A DNA stretch of 40,578 bases from CAZALT01 sp964485515 (GTDB lineage Bacteria > Actinomycetota > Acidimicrobiia > Acidimicrobiales > Acidimicrobilacustridaceae): the NCBI GenBank assembly GCA_964485515.1, contig CAZALT010000008.1, forward strand, positions 1 through 40,578, given 5' to 3'. A program made the position numbers and the translations under genes. Below are positions 22,545-30,749 of the stretch, in pieces. A model generated the notes under the pieces. It was not told the DNA's origin and did no database searches. It saw nothing but the letters and a program-made list of their open reading frames with translations. Each line of letters opens with the position of its first letter. Within the stretch, counting starts at the first letter, position 1.

Positions 22545-23945
22545 TTGTCCGATCAAGCCACCCTCGAAGCCGAGATCTCCACCTTCGGCACCTTTGCCGA
22601 AGACGGCACCTACATCCCCCGCCAGGTCACCGAAGACGACCTCGGCGGCCAGTCCATCGACGAGGCGTACACCGCCACGATGGTCAGCGTCGAGGACGGC
22701 CAGATCGTCGAAGGCACCGTGGTCAAGGTCGATCGAGACGAGGTACTGCTCGACATCGGCTACAAGTCCGAGGGCGTCATCCCCGCCCGCGAGCTGTCGA
22801 TCCGCAACGACGTCGACCCGGGTGAGATCGTCTCGATCGGCGAGACCATCGAGGCGCTGGTCCTCCAGAAGGAAGACAAGGAAGGGCGACTCGTCCTCTC
22901 CAAGAAGCGCGCCCAGTACGAGCGGGCCTGGGGCACCATCGAGAAGATCAAAGAAGAGGAGGGCGTCGTCAGCGGCCCGGTCATCGAGGTCGTCAAGGGC
23001 GGTCTCATCATCGACATCGGTCTGCGCGGCTTCCTGCCCGCCTCGCTGGTGGAGCTCCGCCGGGTCCGCGACCTCCAGCCCTACGTCGGTCGTTCCCTCG
23101 AGGCCAAGATCATCGAGCTCGACAAGAACCGCAACAACGTCGTGCTGTCCCGCCGGGCCTGGCTCGAAGAGACCCAGAAGGAGCAGCGCGACGAGTTCCT
23201 GCACAACCTCAAGTCGGGCGAGGTCCGCAAGGGCGTCGTGTCGTCGGTGGTCAACTTCGGCGCCTTCGTCGACCTCGGCGGCATGGACGGGCTCATCCAC
23301 GTGTCCGAGCTGTCCTGGAAGCACGTCGACCACCCGGGCTCGGTCGTCGCCGTGGGCGACGAGGTCGAGGTGCAGGTCCTCGACGTCGACCTCGACCGCG
23401 AGCGCATCAGCCTCTCGCTGAAGGCCACCCAGCAAGATCCGTGGCAGGAGTTCGCCTCCAACCACCGGGTGGGCGAGCTCGTCTACGGCCGGGTCACCAA
23501 GCTCGTGCCGTTCGGTGCGTTCGTGCAGGTCGGCGAGGGCATCGAGGGTCTGGTGCACATCTCGGAGATGTCGGCGCACCACGTCGATCTCCCCGAGCAG
23601 GTCGTCACCCCGGGCGAGGAGCTGTGGGTCAAGATCATCGACCTCGACCTCCAGCGCCGTCGCATCAGCCTGTCGATCAAGCAGGCCGCCGAGGGCGGCG
23701 TCGTCGCCGCCGAGTACCAGGAGCACTTCGGCGAGCACGCCTACGACGACGAGGGCAACTACATCGGCAACAGCGAAGGCCAGGAGGCGTGGGAGGAGTA
23801 CTACGCCGCCACCGAGGGTGTCGCCCCCGAGGGCGAGCCCGCGGAGGGGAGCGTCGCCGCTGAGGACGTCGCACCCGCCGACGATGCCGCGGTCGAGCCG
23901 GTCGCCGGCGACGACGGCACCGGTGAGGCTGCACCCGAAGCCTGA
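22545..23945 (+). CDS. rpsA: 30S ribosomal protein S1
   Basis: The 466-residue protein has four S1 RNA-binding domains (about 48-118, 135-203, 220-292 and 307-377), as in actinobacterial RpsA, and a long acidic Ala/Glu/Asp-rich tail. Blocks such as VKVDRDEVLLDIGYKSEGVI and RRVRDLQPYVG match M. tuberculosis RpsA almost exactly. S1 helps mRNA bind to the 30S subunit. I chose TTG at 22545 because GAGAAGAGA lies 4-12 bases upstream and the encoded N-terminus begins MSDQATLEAE; the ATG at 22407 would place 46 unconserved residues in front and would lie inside the leader hairpin region. Confidence 0.94.
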   Translation: MSDQATLEAEISTFGTFAEDGTYIPRQVTEDDLGGQSIDEAYTATMVSVEDGQIVEGTVVKVDRDEVLLDIGYKSEGVIPARELSIRNDVDPGEIVSIGETIEALVLQKEDKEGRLVLSKKRAQYERAWGTIEKIKEEEGVVSGPVIEVVKGGLIIDIGLRGFLPASLVELRRVRDLQPYVGRSLEAKIIELDKNRNNVVLSRRAWLEETQKEQRDEFLHNLKSGEVRKGVVSSVVNFGAFVDLGGMDGLIHVSELSWKHVDHPGSVVAVGDEVEVQVLDVDLDRERISLSLKATQQDPWQEFASNHRVGELVYGRVTKLVPFGAFVQVGEGIEGLVHISEMSAHHVDLPEQVVTPGEELWVKIIDLDLQRRRISLSIKQAAEGGVVAAEYQEHFGEHAYDDEGNYIGNSEGQEAWEEYYAATEGVAPEGEPAEGSVAAEDVAPADDAAVEPVAGDDGTGEAAPEA

Positions 23946-23964
23946 TCGCTCATCGAAGCACACC

Positions 23965-23993
23965 GCGCCGCCCCGTCGATGACGGGGCGGCGC
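23965..23993 (+). terminator. Strong hairpin after rpsA
   Basis: The 13-bp arms GCGCCGCCCCGTC and GACGGGGCGGCGC surround GAT, 20 nt after the rpsA stop. No T-tract follows, as is common in high-GC actinobacteria. Confidence 0.75.
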
Positions 23994-24315
23994 TGTCGCG
24001 TCCGGATGGCGAGCGTCACGTCCTCGGCCGCGTCAGGGCGCTAACCTGCGGTTTCGGCCAAGCTCCCACGGTGCTCGTCGCACCGCGATCCGGCGGCTCC
24101 GTCAGGTCTTTTTCGGAGTTCCACTAAGTCTGCGGGGGGTAGCGGCCGAACAAACAAGGGTCGTCAGTGGGTCTCATGGCCCATAGGCGAGGTCACGAGG
24201 TCCAAATTTGAGTGGGGGAACGGCGTCGTAGGTCGCCGCGGCTGGTCGGTCCGACCAACAGCGGTCGGATCGTCGGCACGACGTGGGTCCCCACCGAGCA
24301 GAGAACGAGGCACGA
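23994..24315 (+). promoter_or_regulatory. Gene-free 322-bp region upstream of the Tad operon; possible structured leader
   Basis: No open frame here looks coding. TAACCT (24042-24047) is the only plausible -10, which would give a leader of about 260 nt. Candidate structures are GGTGC/GCACC (24070-24084), the odd palindrome TGGTCGG T CCGACCA (24243-24257), CGGCG/CGCCG (24222-24239) and GTGGG/CCCAC (24283-24294). A stretch of lower GC (24106-24215), including CTTTTTC and CCAAATTTGAG, stands out. I could not match it to a riboswitch class I know. The ribosome site GAACGAGG precedes cpaB. Confidence 0.5.
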
Positions 24316-25134
24316 GTGAGTTCACGGAGAACGTTGATTCTGATTGGTGCGATCATCGTAGGGATCGTCGCCGCAGGCCTCCTGTACAACTACATCCAGG
24401 GCATCCAGAACGACGCGGACGAAAAGGCCGTGCTCGTGCAGGTGTACCAGGCCAAGGGCGACGTCCTCCGCGGCACGACGGGCCAGCAGGCCACCGCTGA
24501 CGGATCCATCGGGTCGAGCGAGATCCCACAAGAATTTCGACCGGCTACCGCCATCACGACGATCGACGAGATCCAGCGGAAGGTGGCCATCTTCGACATC
24601 GCCCAGAACACGGTCATCGTCCAGGGCATGTTCGTCGACCCGGCACAGCAGCAGATCAGCTTCCGGGCCCGCCTGAAGAACCCAGATCACGTGGCGATCA
24701 CCATCCAGGCCGATCCCGTCCACGCCGTCGCCGGCTTCTTGGTGCCGGGCGATTCGGTGAACCTCATGGTCAAGCAGGAGAACGCCGCTCCCGAGGGCGA
24801 AGGACAGACCGGGTCGTTCATGAACAGCTCGATGCGCTACCTCTACCAAGAGGTCGAGATCCTGGCCGTCGGGTCGAACGTGCTGCTCGCTCCGGGAGAG
24901 TCGGTCGACTCCGAGTCGGTGTCCACCGACACGAACCTGATCACGTTCAACGTCCCGCCGGATGCTGCGCAGTGGATCGCTTCGGCCGCCGACAGCGGTG
25001 GGCTGTACCTGTCGCTCGTCGCCGACGACTACGTGCCGCGTGCGCTCGCCCCGCTGCCGAACCCGGTTGGCACGCTGCCCGGTGAAGACGGCGGCCAGCT
25101 GACCCCGTACGGGCCGGAAGGGAACCAAGATTGA
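24316..25134 (+). CDS. cpaB: Flp pilus assembly protein CpaB (RcpC)
   Basis: The 272-residue protein has one N-terminal membrane segment (LILIGAIIVGIVAAGLLYNY) and an outside region with the CpaB/SAF-like pattern: AITIQADPVHAVAGFLVPGD followed by VNLMVK. In diderms CpaB works with the secretin. No secretin is in this window and none is expected in a monoderm, so here it probably acts in the wall or at the membrane face. The start is GTG at 24316, supported by GAACGAGG upstream. The stop overlaps the TTG start of the next gene. Confidence 0.85.
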   Translation: MSSRRTLILIGAIIVGIVAAGLLYNYIQGIQNDADEKAVLVQVYQAKGDVLRGTTGQQATADGSIGSSEIPQEFRPATAITTIDEIQRKVAIFDIAQNTVIVQGMFVDPAQQQISFRARLKNPDHVAITIQADPVHAVAGFLVPGDSVNLMVKQENAAPEGEGQTGSFMNSSMRYLYQEVEILAVGSNVLLAPGESVDSESVSTDTNLITFNVPPDAAQWIASAADSGGLYLSLVADDYVPRALAPLPNPVGTLPGEDGGQLTPYGPEGNQD

Positions 25135-26363
25135 GCAGCCCATTTGCTGGCCAGCCCGGTGAGGGCATGCCCCATCCCGGACCCGGTGGGTCCAGCGGAG
25201 GTGGGCTCCCCCAGGTGGCCGTCGCGGTCATCGATGCCGATCAGGCGGCGCGGTCGCGTCTGGCCATGCAGCTCGGCCAGGGAGCCACACCGTTCCCGTC
25301 GATCAACGACCTCGCAGCCCGCTTGACCGGCCAACCGGTCGTCATGGTGCTCGGGCCCTCGTTCGCCCACGGCGCCGAGCTCAGTGTCGCCGAGCAGCTG
25401 CTGGTCGCCCGACGCGAGGTCTCGGCGGTCATGGTGACCGACGAGCTCACCACCGATCTCCTCCAGCGTGCGCTCCGGTCCGGCGTCAAGGACGTCCTCC
25501 AGGCCCCTGTCGACTCGGCGGAGCTGGGCGACGCCGTCGGTCGGGCCGCATCCACACTGGTCGTGGCGGCCCCTGCCCCGGTGGCGCCGGTCGGTCCCCA
25601 GATCGACGGCGAGCTCGGCCGGGTCGTCACGGTGTTCTCCACCAAGGGCGGGTCCGGCAAGTCGGTCATCGCCAGCAACCTCGCGGTGCTGCTCGCGCAG
25701 CGCAGCGCGAAGCCGGTGGTCCTCGTCGACGCCGACCTCCAGTTCGGCGACATCGCCGTGATGCTCAAGCTGTCGCCGCAGCACACGATCGTCGATGCGG
25801 TGAGCGCGCTCGACAAGCTCGATGCCGGGTTCCTGCAGAACCTGCTCGTCCAGCATCCTGCCTCGGGCCTGTTCGTGCTGCCCGCACCGCTCGAGCCCGC
25901 CTTCGCCGATCAGATCGGCGCGGCCGAGATGGTGCAGATCGTCGAGCTCCTGCGCCAGTTCTGCAGCTTCGTCGTCATCGACACGCCGGCCTACTTCAAC
26001 GACGTCGTCCTCGGTCTCATCGAGGTCAGCGACGACGTTCTGCTGGTCGCCGGCATGGACATCCCGAACATCAAGAACGTGAAGATCGGCCTCCAGACCC
26101 TGCGGCTGCTCAACACGCCGATGGAGAAGCTCAAGCTGATCCTGAACCGCTCGGATTCGAAGGTGAAGCTCGACGTCTCGGAGGTGGAGCGCACCCTCGC
26201 CATCCAGGCCGAGGCGCTGATCCCCAGCGATGTCGTCGTGCCACAAGCGGTCAACCGTGGCGAGCCCGTCGTGCTCAGCGCTCCGAAGTCCGGGGTGGCC
26301 AAGGCGCTCGAGCAGCTCGCCGACCTGTTCGCACCGGTTGCGGCGCGGAAGAAGAAGCGTTGA
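25131..26363 (+). CDS. tadZ: Pilus assembly ATPase TadZ/CpaE (MinD/ParA superfamily)
   Basis: The 410-residue protein has a receiver-like N-terminal domain (about 28-130) without a usual phosphorylation site, then a P-loop ATPase with the deviant Walker motif FSTKGGSGKS near residue 168 and VDADLQFGD near 203. CpaE/TadZ proteins place the Tad machine in the cell. The TTG start at 25131 overlaps the cpaB stop (TTGA), and GGAAGGGAA lies upstream. The C-terminus is very basic (AARKKKR), a possible membrane or nucleic acid contact. Confidence 0.87.
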   Translation: MSSPFAGQPGEGMPHPGPGGSSGGGLPQVAVAVIDADQAARSRLAMQLGQGATPFPSINDLAARLTGQPVVMVLGPSFAHGAELSVAEQLLVARREVSAVMVTDELTTDLLQRALRSGVKDVLQAPVDSAELGDAVGRAASTLVVAAPAPVAPVGPQIDGELGRVVTVFSTKGGSGKSVIASNLAVLLAQRSAKPVVLVDADLQFGDIAVMLKLSPQHTIVDAVSALDKLDAGFLQNLLVQHPASGLFVLPAPLEPAFADQIGAAEMVQIVELLRQFCSFVVIDTPAYFNDVVLGLIEVSDDVLLVAGMDIPNIKNVKIGLQTLRLLNTPMEKLKLILNRSDSKVKLDVSEVERTLAIQAEALIPSDVVVPQAVNRGEPVVLSAPKSGVAKALEQLADLFAPVAARKKKR

Positions 26364-26420
26364 CCGTCCCGCGTGTGCGGGGCGGAGGCACCTTGCCTGT
26401 GAGTGTTCGGAAGGAGAGCG

Positions 26421-27779
26421 ATGTCCCTCTACAAGCGACTGCATGACGTCCAGGCAGCGCCGGCTGCTGCAGGAGCGGGTCGCCGCGATCCGGTGCTCGA
26501 CGAGCTGCGCCAGCGGATCCACCACCAGCTCATCGACGAGCTGGGTCCGATCCTCTACGACAAGCGCCTCTCCGAGGACGACCTCCGCCGCAAGGTCAAC
26601 GACCAGCTGCACCAGGCGCTCGCCCAGGAGCGGGCACCGCTGTCGGCGGCCGACAAGGCGCAGCTCATCCAGGACGTCAGCGACGACATCTTGGGGTACG
26701 GCCCGATCGACCGGCTCCTGAAGGAGGAGGAGGTCAGCGAGGTCATGTGCAACGGGCCGTTCGACGTCTACGTCGAACGGGGGGGCAAGCTGGTCAAGTC
26801 ATCGGCCACCTTCGTCGACGAGACCCACCTGCGTCGCATCATCGACAAGATCGTGGGCGAGGTCGGTCGTCGCATCGACGAGTCGAACCCCCTGTGCGAC
26901 GCCCGCCTCCCCGACGGCTCCCGGGTCAACGCCGTGGTGCACCCCCTCGCGGTGGGCGGACCTTTCCTCACCATCCGGAAGTTCTCGAAGGAGAAGCTCC
27001 AGGTCGACGACCTCATCAAGTTCGGCACGCTCAACGCCCACTCCGCCCGGTTCCTCCAGGCCTGCGTCGTGGGTCGTCTCAACGCCATCGTGTCGGGCGG
27101 TACCGGTACCGGCAAGACCACCACGCTCAACGTGCTGTCGTCGTTCATCCCCTCCGACGAGCGCATCGTCACGGTGGAGGACGCCAAAGAGCTCCAGATG
27201 CACCAGGATCACGTTCTCAGCCTCGAGGCTCGGCCGGCCAACATCGAGGGACGAGGCGAGGTCACCATCCGCGACCTGGTCAAGAACTGCCTGCGCATGC
27301 GGCCGGACCGCATCGTCGTGGGTGAGTGTCGCTCAGGTGAGGCACTCGACATGTTGCAGGCCATGAACACCGGCCACGACGGCTCGCTCACCACGGTGCA
27401 CTCCAACAGCCCCCGCGACACGCTGGCCCGCCTCGAGACTCTCGTGCTCATGGCCGGCTTCGATCTCCCCATCCGGGCCATCCGCGAGCAGATGGCCTCG
27501 GCGCTCGACGTCATCGTCCACCTCAGCCGTCTGCGTGACGGCACCCGCCGCATCACCCACATCACCGAGGTGCAGGGCATGGAGGGCGACGTCATCACCC
27601 TCCAGGACATCTTCTTGTTCGACTACGGCATGGGCGTCGACGAGCACGGCCGGTTCAAGGGGCACCTCAAGGCCACCGGCGTCCGGCCGAAGTTCGCCGA
27701 GAAGTTGGCCGACCTGGGCATCCGCCTCGGTCAAGAGGTCTTCCAACCCGAGGGCTTCGCCAAGGCGGTGAACCGCTGA
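26421..27779 (+). CDS. tadA: Tad secretion ATPase TadA/CpaF
   Basis: The 452-residue motor ATPase powers pilus assembly. It has the Walker A motif GGTGTGKTTT near residue 230, the Asp box (VTVEDAKELQ), the Walker B region RIVVGECRSGEALDM and the His box (GSLTTVHSNSPRD). An N-terminal helical region (residues 20-90) precedes it, as in CpaF. The start is the ATG at 26421 after GGAAGGAGAG; an ATG at 26403 has no ribosome site. The stop overlaps the next ATG by one base (TGATG), so it is coupled to the tadB gene. Confidence 0.95.
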   Translation: MSLYKRLHDVQAAPAAAGAGRRDPVLDELRQRIHHQLIDELGPILYDKRLSEDDLRRKVNDQLHQALAQERAPLSAADKAQLIQDVSDDILGYGPIDRLLKEEEVSEVMCNGPFDVYVERGGKLVKSSATFVDETHLRRIIDKIVGEVGRRIDESNPLCDARLPDGSRVNAVVHPLAVGGPFLTIRKFSKEKLQVDDLIKFGTLNAHSARFLQACVVGRLNAIVSGGTGTGKTTTLNVLSSFIPSDERIVTVEDAKELQMHQDHVLSLEARPANIEGRGEVTIRDLVKNCLRMRPDRIVVGECRSGEALDMLQAMNTGHDGSLTTVHSNSPRDTLARLETLVLMAGFDLPIRAIREQMASALDVIVHLSRLRDGTRRITHITEVQGMEGDVITLQDIFLFDYGMGVDEHGRFKGHLKATGVRPKFAEKLADLGIRLGQEVFQPEGFAKAVNR

Positions 27780-29755
27780 TGCGCCTTCGGGGACGAGCAG
27801 GCCGCGTCGCGGCTGCTGCGGCCGCGCTGCTGTGCCTCGGCACGGCGTTGGTGGGTGTCGAACACGTCGGTGCGCAGGAGGGCGACCAACCGTCGCTGTA
27901 CATCCGCGGGGTCGACGCGTCGGACTCGGAGGCGACCAAGGTCGACTTCGTGTACTCCGGTTCGGCGGCCGATGCCGAGCGCGCGCTGTTCACCGAAGAT
28001 GGCGTCGAGGTCGAGGCGAGCTCGTTGACGCCGCTGCCCGGAACCGAACCGGTCAACGTCGCGTTGGTGTTCGACACGTCCGAGGCCGCCGAGACGTCCG
28101 GCACGCTCGTGAACGCGAAGGCGGCGGCGAAGGACCTCATCGCGGGTCGGACCGCCGAGCAAGAGGTCTCGATGCGGTTCGCGGTGTTCCTCGCGTCGGC
28201 CTCCGGCGAGCTGATCCAGAGCTACACCAACAGCGAATCTCGGCTGATCGCGGCGATCGATCGCGTCGGTCCTCCCAGCGACGAAGATGCTCGCGACAAG
28301 ACCGCGCTGTGGTCGGCCATCCGCCAGGCTGGCGACACCCTCGACGATCAACGAGGGCAAGCCAACATCGTGGTGATGACGGCGCAGAACGACAACGCGA
28401 GCGGTGGTGACGCAGGCGCAGCGCGCGGAGCCGTGGCGTCGGCTGCCGCGTCGGTCTTCGCCGTCGCGTACACGGGAACCGGCATGGACCCGGGAGCGTT
28501 GCAGGCGCTGGTCGGCGACAACGGCGGTCAGCTGCTGACCACCGACGACGGCAACGAGGTGGGTTCCGACGTCGAAGCGGTAGGGTCCACGATCCTTTCG
28601 GGCCAGTTCCGCCTCACCTTCGAGTCGACGGTCGATGTCGGTGCCGTCAGCACGATGGCGATCCAGGTCGGCGAGCTCTCAGATACCGCTACGGCGGTTG
28701 TCGGCGGGGTCACCGTGGGCGTGCCCGCCTTGCACCAGCAGGGTTCGGCTGGCGGGTCGGGTGTCAGCGCATTGCAGAGCAGCCTGTTCCTCTACCTCGG
28801 GATCCTGCTCATCCTGATCGCGGTCTCGGGCGCGGCGTACGCCCTCTTCCTGGTCGTCTCGAAGGACGACTCGCTCGCCCGCCAGCTCCAGCCGTACTCG
28901 GAGTACGGCGTGTCGTCGACTGACGACGACGCAGAGCAGGAGAGCATGGCCACGTCCGCGCTGATGCGGCGCGCCGTCGACCTCACCGAACAGGTCGCGA
29001 CCGAGCGTGGGTTCTTGTCACGAGCGGAGAATTCGCTCGAGCGGGCCAACCTCCCGTTGCGGGCGGCGGAGTTCCTCTTCTTCTACTTCGCCGGCGTCGT
29101 CGTGTTCACCCTGCTCGTCCTGGTCCTGACCCGCAGCATCGTGCCGACCCTCATCATCGCCGTCCTCGCCGCCATGATCCCGATCAGCGTGGTCAACTAC
29201 ATCGCTCGTCGGCGCAAGAAGCAGTTCCTCGCGTTGCTGCCCGACACGTTGAGCCTGTTGTCGGGCACGCTTCGGGCGGGCTACTCGCTCATGCAGGGCG
29301 TCGAGGCGGTGTCCCAGGAGGTCCAGGAGCCGATGGGCCAGGAGCTGCGTCGGGTGGTCACCGAGGCCCGCTTGGGCAGGCCGCTGGAAGAGTCGCTCGA
29401 GGGCGTGGCCGATCGGATGGACAGCCCAGACTTCGCGTGGGCGGTCATGGCGATCCGCATCCAGCGCGAGGTCGGTGGCAACCTGTCGGAGCTCCTGCTC
29501 ACCGTGGCGGAGACGATGACTGCTCGCGAGCGGCTGCGGCGCGACGTCGCGACGCTTACGGCAGAGGGACGCGTGTCGGCCATCGTGCTCGGGTGCCTGC
29601 CCATCGGCTTGGGTCTCATCATGTGGACGATCAACCCGGGGTACATGGGTCAGCTGATCGACACGACGATCGGCAACATCTTGTTGGGCGTGGCCTTCAT
29701 CGCCATGGGCATCGGCTTCTTCTGGATGAAGAAGATCATCGACATCGAGATCTGA
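27779..29755 (+). CDS. tadB: TadB-type platform protein with an N-terminal extracytoplasmic vWA-like domain
   Basis: The 658-residue protein joins two parts. Residues 1-32 are a signal peptide (AAAAAALLCLGTALVG). Residues about 90-280 resemble a von Willebrand factor A domain: ALVFDTSEA at 95-103, DKTALWSAI at 173, and NIVVMTAQN at 196. The metal site is degenerate: DTSEA instead of DxSxS, and TAQ instead of TDG. A membrane segment (about 336-360) then leads inside, and residues about 420-658 form the type II secretion F (TadB) platform with paired membrane segments, LLPDTLSLLSGTLRAG and SPDFAWAVMAIRIQ. TadB is the inner-membrane platform for TadA. The start overlaps the tadA stop. Confidence 0.88.
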   Translation: MRLRGRAGRVAAAAAALLCLGTALVGVEHVGAQEGDQPSLYIRGVDASDSEATKVDFVYSGSAADAERALFTEDGVEVEASSLTPLPGTEPVNVALVFDTSEAAETSGTLVNAKAAAKDLIAGRTAEQEVSMRFAVFLASASGELIQSYTNSESRLIAAIDRVGPPSDEDARDKTALWSAIRQAGDTLDDQRGQANIVVMTAQNDNASGGDAGAARGAVASAAASVFAVAYTGTGMDPGALQALVGDNGGQLLTTDDGNEVGSDVEAVGSTILSGQFRLTFESTVDVGAVSTMAIQVGELSDTATAVVGGVTVGVPALHQQGSAGGSGVSALQSSLFLYLGILLILIAVSGAAYALFLVVSKDDSLARQLQPYSEYGVSSTDDDAEQESMATSALMRRAVDLTEQVATERGFLSRAENSLERANLPLRAAEFLFFYFAGVVVFTLLVLVLTRSIVPTLIIAVLAAMIPISVVNYIARRRKKQFLALLPDTLSLLSGTLRAGYSLMQGVEAVSQEVQEPMGQELRRVVTEARLGRPLEESLEGVADRMDSPDFAWAVMAIRIQREVGGNLSELLLTVAETMTARERLRRDVATLTAEGRVSAIVLGCLPIGLGLIMWTINPGYMGQLIDTTIGNILLGVAFIAMGIGFFWMKKIIDIEI

Positions 29756-29769
29756 AGGGCACATCGCAC

Positions 29770-30696
29770 ATGGAGATTCAACTTCTGCTCGGACTGCTGC
29801 TCATCGCAGGTGCTCTGGGGCTGATCATCTACACGGTCTTCGCCCAGGCCGACGAGAAGAAGGTCGTCCGCGACTCGCTGCGCCAGCTCGACGGGTACGA
29901 GGTCGAGAACGTTCGCGACCAGGAGCTGCTCGCCCCGATCTCCGAGCGGGCGCTCGTCCCGGTCCTCAGCGGACTGACCAACGTAGGTCGGCGGTTCACG
30001 CCGGTGGGCTACGTCGACAAGGTCCGTCAGAAGTTCATCGCCGCGGGTGAGGGTTCGGCCGACGCCGTCGACCGCTTCCTCGCCGTCCGAGTCATCACCG
30101 TCCTGCTCATCCCGGGCGCGTTCTGGTTCACGTTCATGTGGAACCCGCTCGGCGTCGACGGGCTGCTCCAGATCATCGTCTTCTTGCTCCTCGCCCTCGC
30201 GCTGCTCCTCGGTCCGGACGCGATGCTCAACCGACGGGTCGAGGAGCGGCAGTACGATCTGCGTCGCAAGCTGCCAGACATCCTCGACCTCCTCACGATC
30301 AGCGTCGAAGCAGGTCTCGGCTTCGAGCAGGCGCTGGACCGCACGATCCACGCGGTGCCGGGAGCGCTCTCTGACGAGTTCGCCCGCATGCTGGGCGAGA
30401 CTCGGGCCGGGTCGTCGCGCGCCGACGCGATGCGGGCCCTCGAGCAACGCACGAACGTGCCGGAGATCCGGTCGTTCGTGCTGGCCATCCTCCAGGCCGA
30501 CACCTTCGGCGTGTCCATCGGACGGGTGCTGCGAGCCCAGGCCGAAGAGATGCGCATCAAGCGTCGCCAGCTCGCCGAGGAGAAGGCGGGGAAGGCCCCG
30601 GTGAAGATGCTCATCCCCATGGTCTTCTGCATCTTCCCTGCGCTCTTCGTCATCGTGCTCGGTCCGGCGGTCATCAACATCCGCGAGAACTTCTGA
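29770..30696 (+). CDS. tadC: Tad pilus platform protein TadC
   Basis: This 308-residue type II secretion F-domain protein has an N-terminal membrane segment, a central pair, and a C-terminal segment (PMVFCIFPALFVIVLGPAVI). The motifs LRRKLPDILDLLTISVEAGL, then GFEQAL, and ADTFGVSIGRVLR are typical for TadC. It forms the platform with TadB. The ATG at 29770 follows GAAGGG by about ten bases and lies 14 nt after the tadB stop. It is the last clear Tad gene on the plus strand. Confidence 0.92.
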   Translation: MEIQLLLGLLLIAGALGLIIYTVFAQADEKKVVRDSLRQLDGYEVENVRDQELLAPISERALVPVLSGLTNVGRRFTPVGYVDKVRQKFIAAGEGSADAVDRFLAVRVITVLLIPGAFWFTFMWNPLGVDGLLQIIVFLLLALALLLGPDAMLNRRVEERQYDLRRKLPDILDLLTISVEAGLGFEQALDRTIHAVPGALSDEFARMLGETRAGSSRADAMRALEQRTNVPEIRSFVLAILQADTFGVSIGRVLRAQAEEMRIKRRQLAEEKAGKAPVKMLIPMVFCIFPALFVIVLGPAVINIRENF

Positions 30697-30749
30697 AGCT
30701 CGTTCGGTCACCGCTCCGGTCGTGTCGCACCCAGCCTTGACGGACGCCC

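Noticed and set aside
22381..23421. GTG or ATG frame beginning 8 nt after the rpsA -10 element (possible leaderless start)
   Set aside because: It continues hundreds of codons into rpsA in the wrong frame with Ser/Arg/Pro-rich nonsense. The spacing of 8 nt also differs from the 6-7 nt of the other leaderless genes.
22269..23963. 564-codon minus-strand frame opposite rpsA
   Set aside because: It is a Leu/Asp/Val-rich shadow of the S1 repeats; rpsA is certain.
23994..24315. Known cyclic-di-GMP, cyclic-di-AMP or cobalamin riboswitch in the Tad leader
   Set aside because: I looked for the conserved core segments of these classes by eye and did not find them. The region is reported only as an unexplained leader.
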